Positions 55,458 through 62,249 of a DNA stretch of 64,000 nucleotides are shown here, in pieces. The notes under the pieces were generated by a model. The model had not been told where the DNA came from, ran no database searches, and saw nothing but the letters and a program-made list of their open reading frames with translations. Source of the DNA: Sulfitobacter undariae (lineage in GTDB: Bacteria; Pseudomonadota; Alphaproteobacteria; Rhodobacterales; Rhodobacteraceae). Each line of letters begins with the position of its first letter. Positions within the stretch are counted from its first letter, which is position 1. The stretch covers positions 1-64,000 of the forward strand of contig NZ_JACIEI010000015.1 in the NCBI RefSeq assembly GCF_014196805.1, read 5' to 3'. A program made the position numbers and the translations under genes.

Positions 55458-56216
55458 ATGCAACATGATCACAAAGCCAAAAGAGCGACAGTCTACCGGA
55501 TGGTGATGCCGGATCACACTTGCCCATATGGCCTGAAAACTCTGGATCTCCTAAAACGTCAGGGGTTTGAGGTAGACGACAACCCCCTCACGACACGGGC
55601 GCAGACGGATGCGTTTAAGGAAAGCCACGGTGTCGAAACCACGCCTCAGACCTTTATTGGGGATGAGCGGGTCGGTGGATATGATGATCTGAGAATCTAT
55701 TTCGGTCTCGATAAACCCGAGGCAGAGCAGTCAGGCGTCTCTTACCAGCCTGTTATTGCCATTTTTGCGATGGCGCTTTTTATGGCGCTTGGCCTTTCGT
55801 GGTATAGTTTTGGCAACTTCTTCACGATGCGCGCTTTCGAATGGTTCATATCCCTGTCGATGTGCATTCTGGCGGTCCAAAAGCTTCAAGACATCGAGAG
55901 TTTCTCCACAATGTTCCTGAATTACGATTTGCTGGCAAAGCGGTGGGTGCCTTATGGCAAAGTTTACCCGTTCGGGGAGGCTTTGGCAGGCGTTTTGATG
56001 ACAGCGGGTGCGCTGATCTGGATCGCGGCCCCTGTGGCCATTGTCATTGGTAGCGTCGGGGCGATCTCTGTGATCAAGGCAGTGTATTTCGATAAACGCG
56101 AGCTGAAATGTGCCTGCGTTGGCGGCGATAGCAACGTACCTTTGGGGTTTATTTCGCTCACTGAAAACTTGATGATGTTGGTTATGGGGCTTTGGATGCT
56201 GTTTGGCATGCTGTGA
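55458..56216 (+). CDS. Glutaredoxin-MauE fusion membrane protein
   Basis: About 252 residues from the ATG at 55458 (GAGGA 8 nt upstream); an ATG at 55443 overlapping the previous stop is possible. A glutaredoxin-like fold (about 10-85) has the redox motif CPYG and TTPQTFIGDERVGGYDDL. It is followed by four hydrophobic helices of the MauE/DoxX-like kind (about 95-250), with KCACVGGDSNVPLGFISLTEN containing a CxC near the membrane surface. MauE-type proteins move reducing power for disulfide formation in the periplasm. Here it may maturate or reduce copper proteins of the cluster; this is inference. Confidence 0.82.
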   Translation: MQHDHKAKRATVYRMVMPDHTCPYGLKTLDLLKRQGFEVDDNPLTTRAQTDAFKESHGVETTPQTFIGDERVGGYDDLRIYFGLDKPEAEQSGVSYQPVIAIFAMALFMALGLSWYSFGNFFTMRAFEWFISLSMCILAVQKLQDIESFSTMFLNYDLLAKRWVPYGKVYPFGEALAGVLMTAGALIWIAAPVAIVIGSVGAISVIKAVYFDKRELKCACVGGDSNVPLGFISLTENLMMLVMGLWMLFGML

Positions 56217-56278
56217 TTGATGAAATGCAGAATGCATTTGGGGCGCTTTGGATTTCTTTGAAAAAAACTTGGCAACCT

Positions 56279-56290
56279 TCCAGCGCTGGA
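56279..56290 (+). promoter_or_regulatory. Probable CueR/HmrR-type operator before the small Cys/His-rich gene
   Basis: TCCAGCGCTGGA again, in the context TTGGCAACCTTCCAGCGCTGGACCG. TTGGCA could be the -35, followed by a 19-bp spacer that contains the dyad, the distance typical of MerR-family promoters; the -10 is poor. It differs from the first operator by one base in the left half-site (CCTTCC versus CCCTCC). It lies 40 bp before the ATG at 56330. Confidence 0.65.
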
Positions 56291-56329
56291 CCGATTGACA
56301 GCGGCTGTGCTGTCAATCAAGTGTCGGGT

Positions 56330-56731
56330 ATGAACATGAGCAAAACCCTCTCTTCTTGGCTGAAATCAATCGCGTGCTTCGCGGTTGCTTTTGCTTTGGT
56401 GCTTGCGCCGCCGTCAGCCACTCATGCGGCGTCTGGTATGCATGGCAGCACCCACGGTGCTTCGGTTGACGTTAAGATTTCCGATGTAAATCCGCATGTC
56501 GCCCATTCGGATATGACCCAACAGCACGGTGATACAGCCGCATCAGACACGGATACCGATGAACAGGTTGCAGGAAAATGCTGCAACGGGATTTGCACCT
56601 CGGTGGTGTTGACTGACAATAGTGTAGACGGCTTTATGCCTGCTTTGTCGGGGAAATATTTGATGCCCACTGCTCAATCCCGGTCGGTTATTGCATCTGG
56701 ATTTTTACGCCCTCCCCAATTCCTGATTTGA
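56330..56731 (+). CDS. Small secreted Cys/His-rich protein, copper-regulon type
   Basis: 133 residues from ATG 56330 (GTGTCGGG upstream). A long signal peptide (about 1-31) is followed by a His/Met-rich stretch (MHGSTHGAS, HVAHSDMTQQHGD) and a CCNGIC motif (about residue 83), which look able to bind soft metal ions. It resembles small CopL/DUF2946-like proteins found in front of copper-efflux genes, though I could not assign it firmly. It is first behind a CueR-like operator and is followed by a terminator, so it may be made in large amounts. Confidence 0.65.
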   Translation: MNMSKTLSSWLKSIACFAVAFALVLAPPSATHAASGMHGSTHGASVDVKISDVNPHVAHSDMTQQHGDTAASDTDTDEQVAGKCCNGICTSVVLTDNSVDGFMPALSGKYLMPTAQSRSVIASGFLRPPQFLI

Positions 56732-56734
56732 TCT

Positions 56735-56760
56735 AAGGCTCATAGCTGAGCCTTCGTTTT
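56735..56760 (+). terminator. Intrinsic terminator behind the small Cys/His-rich gene
   Basis: AAGGCTCA (56735-56742) pairs with TGAGCCTT (56747-56754) over TAGC, followed by CGTTTT. It begins 4 bp after the stop. Reading through would let the downstream lipoprotein-TolC genes share the promoter, so it may attenuate rather than fully stop transcription. Confidence 0.85.
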
Positions 56761-56810
56761 GCGTACGCTTGTCGTGTGTAAACCCGAAGACCTTCAATCA
56801 GGTACTACTC

Positions 56811-57053
56811 ATGAAAATTTATCTTCTTTTGGGGGCTTCCGCTCTCACTCTTGGCGCATGTGCCCAAGATTTCAGACCTTTGAAATATACGCCAACTCCT
56901 TTGCCTGTCGTCACAGCGCAGCAAGAGATTGCAAATAAGACGATTGTCACACCAGTTCAGCACCAAGACCCGCTGGCTGGCTACAGCTATCGCAGCCCGA
57001 CCGGTCCACGTGACTGGCGCACTGTTAATCAAGAACAGTCGGAGGGAAATTGA
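56811..57053 (+). CDS. Small lipoprotein of the copper cluster
   Basis: 80 residues from ATG 56811. Signal peptide with lipobox ALTLGACAQ (lipidated Cys about 17). The rest is polar with Pro-rich FRPLKYTPTPLPVV and no motif known to me. Its stop TGA overlaps the start of the TolC-like gene by 1 nt, so translation is coupled. Confidence 0.7.
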   Translation: MKIYLLLGASALTLGACAQDFRPLKYTPTPLPVVTAQQEIANKTIVTPVQHQDPLAGYSYRSPTGPRDWRTVNQEQSEGN

Positions 57054-58516
57054 TGCGCCTCTCAAAATTGTCCCTTATCGTAGGGCTTCCATTGGCATTG
57101 GGGGCCTGCGCCACTGTAATCCCCAGCGCTTATACTGAGCCAAAAGCTGGCTTTGCCAATGTTGCCAGTCAGGTCACGCCTGCCATTGGCAAGCGGACAG
57201 TCTTTGCACAAACCCAAGCTGAAAACGAAGCGTTGAAACGTGAAGTTCAGGGCATGGTTCAAGGCAAGACAATATCGGCGGACACGGCCGTTCAGGTGGC
57301 CCTGCTCAATAACAAGGGATTACAGGCCTCCTACGCAAATGTAGGTTTGTCCGCAGCTGAGGCATGGCAGCAATCAACTCCCGAGAACCCCGTTGTCTCT
57401 GTTGGTGTTCTCGGGATTGGGGCGGCTGAACTGGGGCTTTATCGTGCCATCGAGAGCATGATCGCGGTTAATATTTTAGACGCGCAAACCCGTAAACAAC
57501 GCCGCGCCTTGGCGGATGTGAACTTTCGTGCAGCGCAATTAGAGGCGGTGAATGATACACTGACCTTGGCAAACCAGACACGTCAGGCGTGGATTAACGC
57601 CGTCGCGGCGTTTGAAACGGTCAGCTATCTTAAGCGGGCCAAAGCCACATCTGATGCGGGATCTGAACTGGCGCGCAAGCTGGGCGAGACAGGTGCGTTG
57701 AACAAAGCAGCACAGGCCCGCGAACAAGCTTTCAACGCAGAATTGGCAGGTCAACTGGCGCAGGCACGCATGAGTGCAAGTAGTGCCAAAGAGACGTTGA
57801 CCCAGTTGATGGGCCTGTGGGGGCCATCGGCCGAATACTATGTGCCTGATGCTTTGCCCGCCTTGCCCAAGTCAGCAGGGAATGTCCGCAATGTCGAAGC
57901 AAAGGCACTGCGTAACCGTGTGGATTTGCGGGTCGCTAAACTGGGCCTAGAGGCACAAGCTGCGGCATTTGGCCTGACAGATCAAACGCGGATGGTAACG
58001 GATCTGGAAATCATCGCCGGAGGCGAGCTGGAGCGCGAAATAGAAGATGGAGAAAAGGAGAGTTCATTCACACCCCAGTTGGAGCTGGAATTTGCGATCC
58101 CGATTTATGACACGGGCAAAGCGCGGATGCGTAAGGCTGAGCTGTCCTATCTACAAGCCGCCAATGTGTTGGCAGAACGTGCGGTAAACGTACGCTCCGA
58201 GGCACGGGGGGCCGAGAAGACCTACCTCGCGTCTTACAAAATCGCGCGCCACTACCGCGATGTATTGGTCCCACTCCGCAAGACCGTCGAGGCCGAGGGG
58301 CTGCTGTCGTACAACGGCATGATCACCAACACATTCGAATTGCTGACTGACGTGCGCGAAAAGCTGAGTGCGTCGTTGGAAGCTGCAAACGCGAAACGTG
58401 AATTTTTCATGGCCCAGGCTGATCTGACCGCTGCGATTTATGGCGGCGGCTCTGGCAGCGGTGGTGCAGGCGGCGGTGGTGCAACATTGGCCGCTGGCGG
58501 CGGCGCGGGACATTAA
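57053..58516 (+). CDS. TolC/OMF-family outer-membrane lipoprotein
   Basis: 487 residues from ATG 57053. Lipobox LALGACATV, then two OEP-type helical repeats: VQVALLNNKGLQASYANVGLSAAEAWQQS (about 80-108), LARKLGETGALNKAAQAREQAFNAE, FAIPIYDTGKARMRKAELSYLQA and ETFELL-like helical segments. The C-terminus is a run of Gly-rich sequence (about 460-487, GGGSGSGGAGGGG). Such CusC-type factors form an outer-membrane exit duct, usually with an RND pump and a membrane-fusion protein; neither is here. It may serve a pump elsewhere or link to the cupredoxins. Confidence 0.88.
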   Translation: MRLSKLSLIVGLPLALGACATVIPSAYTEPKAGFANVASQVTPAIGKRTVFAQTQAENEALKREVQGMVQGKTISADTAVQVALLNNKGLQASYANVGLSAAEAWQQSTPENPVVSVGVLGIGAAELGLYRAIESMIAVNILDAQTRKQRRALADVNFRAAQLEAVNDTLTLANQTRQAWINAVAAFETVSYLKRAKATSDAGSELARKLGETGALNKAAQAREQAFNAELAGQLAQARMSASSAKETLTQLMGLWGPSAEYYVPDALPALPKSAGNVRNVEAKALRNRVDLRVAKLGLEAQAAAFGLTDQTRMVTDLEIIAGGELEREIEDGEKESSFTPQLELEFAIPIYDTGKARMRKAELSYLQAANVLAERAVNVRSEARGAEKTYLASYKIARHYRDVLVPLRKTVEAEGLLSYNGMITNTFELLTDVREKLSASLEAANAKREFFMAQADLTAAIYGGGSGSGGAGGGGATLAAGGGAGH

Positions 58517-58529
58517 AAGGAAGATTGAA

Positions 58530-59888
58530 ATGATGAACAGACGTCAACTACTCGGAGCAGGTACCGCAGGTGCGGCCCTTGTTTCCTCACAAGCGTGGAG
58601 CCAAACTTCCAACATGGGCTTGCCAGAAGCAGCCCTGATGGATAGTGCCGCCACGGCCGTTACACCGCGCCCGTCCTCGGGCGTGGATTACAATCCCGTC
58701 GTGACCCTGAATGGTTGGACTTTGCCCTATCGTATGAACAACGGGGTGAAAGAATTCCATCTGGTTGCCGAGCCGGTCGAGCGGGAACTGGCGGATGGCA
58801 TGATTGCACATTTGTGGGGCTATAATGGTCAATCTACTGGTCCTACGATTGAGGCAGTCGAAGGCGACAGGGTGCGTATCTATGTCACCAATAAATTGCC
58901 AGAAAACACCTCGGTGCATTGGCATGGGTTAATCTTGCCTTCAGGTATGGACGGTGTGGTGGGGCTGAGCCACCCGGGGATCAAGCCTGGCAAGACCTTT
59001 GTCTATGAGTTCGATCTGACCAAGTCCGGTACCTTCATGTACCACCCGCATGCCGATGAGATGGTGCAAATGGCTATGGGCATGATGGGCATGTTTGTGG
59101 TCCACCCCAAAGACCCGACATTTATGCCGGTGGATCGCGATTTCCTGATCATGTTGAACGCGTTCGACATTGATCCGGGTACCTATGTGCCAAAGATCAT
59201 GACGATGAACGATTTCAACCTGTGGACGTGGAACAGCCGAATTTTCCCCGACATTGATCCGTTGGTTGTGAACAAAGGCGATAAGGTGCGTGTGCGGGTT
59301 GGCAACCTGACAATGACCAATCACCCGATCCACATGCACGGCTATGACTTTAAGGTAACCTGCACTGATGGTGGTTGGGTGCCCGAAAGTGCGCAATGGC
59401 CTGAGGTGAGCATCGACATCCCAGTTGGTGCGATGCGGGCCTATGAGTTCACGGCGGATCATCTGGGGGATTGGGCGATCCATTGCCACAAATCGCACCA
59501 TACGATGAATGCGATGGGGCATGATGTGCCGACGTTCATCGGCGTCAATAAAACCCAACTGACCCAGAAAATGCGCAAGTTCCAACCCGAGTATATGCCG
59601 ATGGGTACGGCAGGGATGGGCGATATGGGCAAGATGACGATGGAATTGCCCGAGAACACCATACCGATGATGAACGGCTGGGGGCCACATGGCCCGATTG
59701 AAATGGGCGGCATGTTCTCGGTGGTCAAGGTCCGCGAGGGGATTGAGGCCGACGATTACGAAGATCCCGGTTGGTACAAAAACCCTCCCGGTGAGCAAGC
59801 CTATGAATGGACAGGCGAGCTGCCAGAGTTTGCCTCAAACAACAGCCCCAAAACCATCCTCACACCGAAATCGACAAGAGAAGGTTGA
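58530..59888 (+). CDS. Multicopper oxidase (copper resistance type)
   Basis: 452 residues from ATG 58530 (AAAAGGAAG upstream). A twin-arginine signal (NRRQLLGAGTAGAALVSS) exports the folded protein. Copper-ligand motifs are complete: TSVHWHGLILPSG, MYHPHADEM, HPIHMHGYDF and DWAIHCHKSHHTMNAMG (type 1 Cys-His-Met, type 2/3 His pairs). Three cupredoxin domains, with a Met-rich stretch (MVQMAMGMMGMF, MGTAGMGDMGKMTMEL) as in CopA/CueO. It most likely oxidises Cu(I) to less toxic Cu(II) in the periplasm. Confidence 0.93.
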   Translation: MMNRRQLLGAGTAGAALVSSQAWSQTSNMGLPEAALMDSAATAVTPRPSSGVDYNPVVTLNGWTLPYRMNNGVKEFHLVAEPVERELADGMIAHLWGYNGQSTGPTIEAVEGDRVRIYVTNKLPENTSVHWHGLILPSGMDGVVGLSHPGIKPGKTFVYEFDLTKSGTFMYHPHADEMVQMAMGMMGMFVVHPKDPTFMPVDRDFLIMLNAFDIDPGTYVPKIMTMNDFNLWTWNSRIFPDIDPLVVNKGDKVRVRVGNLTMTNHPIHMHGYDFKVTCTDGGWVPESAQWPEVSIDIPVGAMRAYEFTADHLGDWAIHCHKSHHTMNAMGHDVPTFIGVNKTQLTQKMRKFQPEYMPMGTAGMGDMGKMTMELPENTIPMMNGWGPHGPIEMGGMFSVVKVREGIEADDYEDPGWYKNPPGEQAYEWTGELPEFASNNSPKTILTPKSTREG

Positions 59889-59933
59889 AGCCCTTCTCGA
59901 CCATTTACTCACTTTAAACCCAAGGAAAACAAG

Positions 59934-60644
59934 ATGAACAAACTACTTTTGACCACGGCCTTTGCCCTTACCCTCACCCTACCAGCTTATGCGGCGGGTA
60001 CCCATGGAGGGGGCCATGCAGACGCCAAAACCTCCCCGATTGGCATGGCAGGAGATGCGACCAAAGTGGACCGCACAATCGCCATCACCATGGTGGAAAC
60101 TGAAGGCGGCGAAATGCTGCTTCAGGGCGAGGAACTGACCTTTAAGAAGGGCGAAACCATCCGCTTTGCCTTCCAGAACAAAGGTGAGTTGGAGCACGAA
60201 TTTGTACTGGATACTGTTGAAGGCAATGCGGCCCATAAAATCCAGATGTCCAAGATTGACATGGAACACGACGATCCAAACAGCATCCGCCTTGATGCGG
60301 GCGCTACGGGAGAAGTGGTATGGACCTTTTCAAATGACGGCACATTTGAAGCGGCCTGCCTGATCCCAGGCCACTACGAATCCGGTATGCACCGCGAGGT
60401 CGTAGTTGGCGAACAAGTCGCGCAAGCAGACATCGTCTATACCAGTGGGACCATCAAAAAGGTGGATGCCAAAAGCGGTAAAGTCACAATCAACCACGGG
60501 CCTTTGTTGAACCTCGACATGCCAGCAATGACAATGGTGTTCCGCGCGGATGAGGCTCTTCTTGCCAAAATGTCTGCGGGTCAAGCGATTGAATTCGTAG
60601 CTGAGCCAGTGAAGGGCAAACTGACGGTGGTTCAGGTGAAATAA
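59934..60644 (+). CDS. Cupredoxin-CusF fusion protein
   Basis: 236 residues with a signal peptide (about 1-20, PAYAAG). The N-terminal cupredoxin domain (about 45-155) keeps type 1 copper ligands in LEHEFVLD (His) and CLIPGHYESGM (Cys, His, Met). The C-terminal CusF-like domain (about 160-236) has HGPLLNLDMPAMTMVF: the His, two Met of CusF are present, while the Trp that caps copper in E. coli CusF is replaced by Met. A periplasmic copper carrier is the likely role. It lies 45 bp after the multicopper oxidase gene. Confidence 0.9.
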   Translation: MNKLLLTTAFALTLTLPAYAAGTHGGGHADAKTSPIGMAGDATKVDRTIAITMVETEGGEMLLQGEELTFKKGETIRFAFQNKGELEHEFVLDTVEGNAAHKIQMSKIDMEHDDPNSIRLDAGATGEVVWTFSNDGTFEAACLIPGHYESGMHREVVVGEQVAQADIVYTSGTIKKVDAKSGKVTINHGPLLNLDMPAMTMVFRADEALLAKMSAGQAIEFVAEPVKGKLTVVQVK

Positions 60645-60652
60645 GCTTCTGT

Positions 60653-60681
60653 CAGGGGTATCGGTGCAACTGGTACCCCTG
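60653..60681. repeat. Stem-loop between the two cupredoxin genes
   Basis: CAGGGGTA (60653-60660) pairs with TACCCCTG (60674-60681) over a 13-nt loop. There is no T-run, so it may be an RNA-stabilising or attenuating stem rather than a terminator. It lies 8 bp past the fusion gene stop. Confidence 0.6.
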
Positions 60682-60757
60682 CCTACCGTCACTGTGCGGT
60701 CCCAGAGAGGCTTTCCCCTGTTCTGTCTCCAACCCAATTTCAAAGAAAGTGGCCGAA

Positions 60758-61300
60758 ATGTCATTCAAATTCATCTGTCTTGCGATGACATGCGCAGCTA
60801 TGCTGGCAACTGCTGCGCATGCAAATGCGGATCAGGTCGGAAGACCGCACTATCGTGCTTATGAAGCGCTAGATCACCAGCCGATCGGGGAACCCGCGAA
60901 CGGAACCTCCGCAACGGAGGTCATCGACGTCACGATCAAAGAAACGAAGAGCGGCTATATGCTGTTTCAACCGGACGTCATCGCGATCAAAACAGGTTCA
61001 GTTGTGCGGTTTGTCATCCGCAACGATGGGGCGTTGGATCACGAGTTTTATTTGGGATCCTTCGATGAGGTCGCAAAGCACCAACAATGGATGCGCAAAT
61101 ACCCCGACATGGCGCATGACGAGGCCAATTCTGTCACTGTGCCAAGTGGCGGGCAATCAGAGCTGGTCTGGACGTTTTCATCTACAACAAATCTTGAGTT
61201 TGTATGTCTTGTTCCCGGTCATCGCGAGGCTGGTATGTGGGGAGTGATATTGGTTCACGACCACCTGACATCGGATCGGAAGAGTGAAAACCGCCAGTGA
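60758..61300 (+). CDS. Cupredoxin domain protein
   Basis: 180 residues from ATG 60758; the in-frame GTG at 60749 is an alternative. Signal peptide to about residue 21 (ATAAHANAD). One cupredoxin domain with ligands in ALDHEFYLG (His) and CLVPGHREAGM (Cys, His, Met) at the C-terminus. It is a paralogue of the N-domain of the cupredoxin-CusF protein but lacks CusF. Last intact gene of the copper cluster; the DNA behind it is broken by an IS remnant. Confidence 0.88.
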   Translation: MSFKFICLAMTCAAMLATAAHANADQVGRPHYRAYEALDHQPIGEPANGTSATEVIDVTIKETKSGYMLFQPDVIAIKTGSVVRFVIRNDGALDHEFYLGSFDEVAKHQQWMRKYPDMAHDEANSVTVPSGGQSELVWTFSSTTNLEFVCLVPGHREAGMWGVILVHDHLTSDRKSENRQ

Positions 61301-61413
61301 ACGTAGTTGGCCAATATCACATCCTGGTGCACCGTTTGGCGGCGATTTTTGGATATGCCTATGATGATAAGGCACCAGATTAGATTCACCCGTTTATCCA
61401 TCTGATCTGTGCG

Positions 61414-61830
61414 TTGGTGCCTGTCATGTTCATGGCCGTCACGGTGTTTTACTTGATTGTTGGCACCCTGAAGGTTTGGAGTTTTGACCGTCTGTTTCAC
61501 AGGCATCCAGAACCTTTGCGCGGGTTGGAGGCCAGTCTTTTCAAAACAGTGTTGAAATACTCCAGAAAACAGCAAGGACAGATGATCCTCTTGAGCCTGT
61601 TAACCTTGCCAATTCTATATCTGACATTGGAATTGCCCAAGCAAATTGTGAATAATGCGCTGGACGATGGCCGTTTTCCGATTGAGATGCTTGGATACAG
61701 CTTCAGCCAAGTTACTCTTTTGATGATGTTATCTGGTCTCTACCTTTTGGCGATAAGTCTGAACGGCATCACAAAATACACCCTGAATGTTTTTAAGGGC
61801 TATGTCGCTGAGCGGTTTTTACGCCGTCTC
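61414..61830 (+). pseudogene. ABC exporter (fused permease-ATPase type), N-terminal fragment
   Basis: About 139 residues of transmembrane-domain sequence: LFKTVLKYSRKQQGQMILLSL, LPILYLTLELPKQIVNNALDD and GLYLLAISLNGITKYTLNVFKGYVAERFL, the start of an ABC_membrane domain. It stops at about 61830, where IS3 sequence begins, so the remaining permease and the whole ATPase are missing. The frame is open upstream to a GTG at 61297 overlapping the cupredoxin stop, except for a TAG at 61381; whether that stretch belongs to the gene is unknown. A TTG near 61519 is another possible start. Confidence 0.65.
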
Positions 61831-62136
61831 TTCGTCAATCTCCGAGGCTTTCCGGATATCGCCGCTCAAAAACACCCGACGCGCCCTCCAGCAAAGCCCG
61901 TTTCCATTGATGGATCATCGTCGTCTCTCACACATGCAATGCATGTGCTGCCAGTAATAGGTGAACCCCGAACCTGCTGGCCAGCTCTTCGTCTTTCAGC
62001 GCTTCCAACGCCACCTTGGCTTTGAATTCTGGATGATGTTACTTCCCTTTCGACATCGTCGATCTCCTTGGTGTTGAAGATCAACAGACAACAAATTGCA
62101 GCTTACGTCAGTGTCCCAACTTCAGGGGGTAGCTCA
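61822..62136 (-). mobile_element. IS3-family remnant with degenerate orfA
   Basis: On the minus strand the IS begins at about 62136 (TGAGCTACCCCCTGAAGTTG, the type of terminal repeat of this group). orfA starts at ATG 62056: MSKGK, stop (CAA to TAA), HHPEFKAKVALEALKDEELASRFGVH, then a 36-bp hairpin insert, MIHQWKRALLEGASGVFER, a frameshift and KASEIDEET. The sequence ends abruptly near 61822 in the ABC gene. The element has lost its other end and orfB, so it is not mobile. Confidence 0.82.
61925..61960 (-). repeat. Hairpin insertion element, copy 3 (36 bp, in IS3 orfA)
   Basis: Read on the minus strand: CTATTACTGGCAG, then the hairpin CACATGC-att-GCATGTG, then TGAGAG. ACTGGCAG and GAGAG are shared with copies 1 and 2; the stem is different again but fully complementary. 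It separates GVH from TMIHQW, two blocks that are adjacent (GVHPTMIHQW) in intact IS3 orfA proteins I remember, and introduces a TGA. Confidence 0.75.
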
Positions 62137-62249
62137 TCATATTGTGGCCCCTCTTGCGGGACAACTATAACTCAAACTACAGTGGCACCATATCAGTGCG
62201 CTACGTGTTTTCTATTGTGTTCGAAACTCATACATTCAATAGGTGAGAG

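Noticed and set aside
58941-59798. A 285-codon minus-strand frame opposite the multicopper oxidase
   Set aside because: His-rich because it mirrors Met/His codons of the oxidase; no start signals and no domain.
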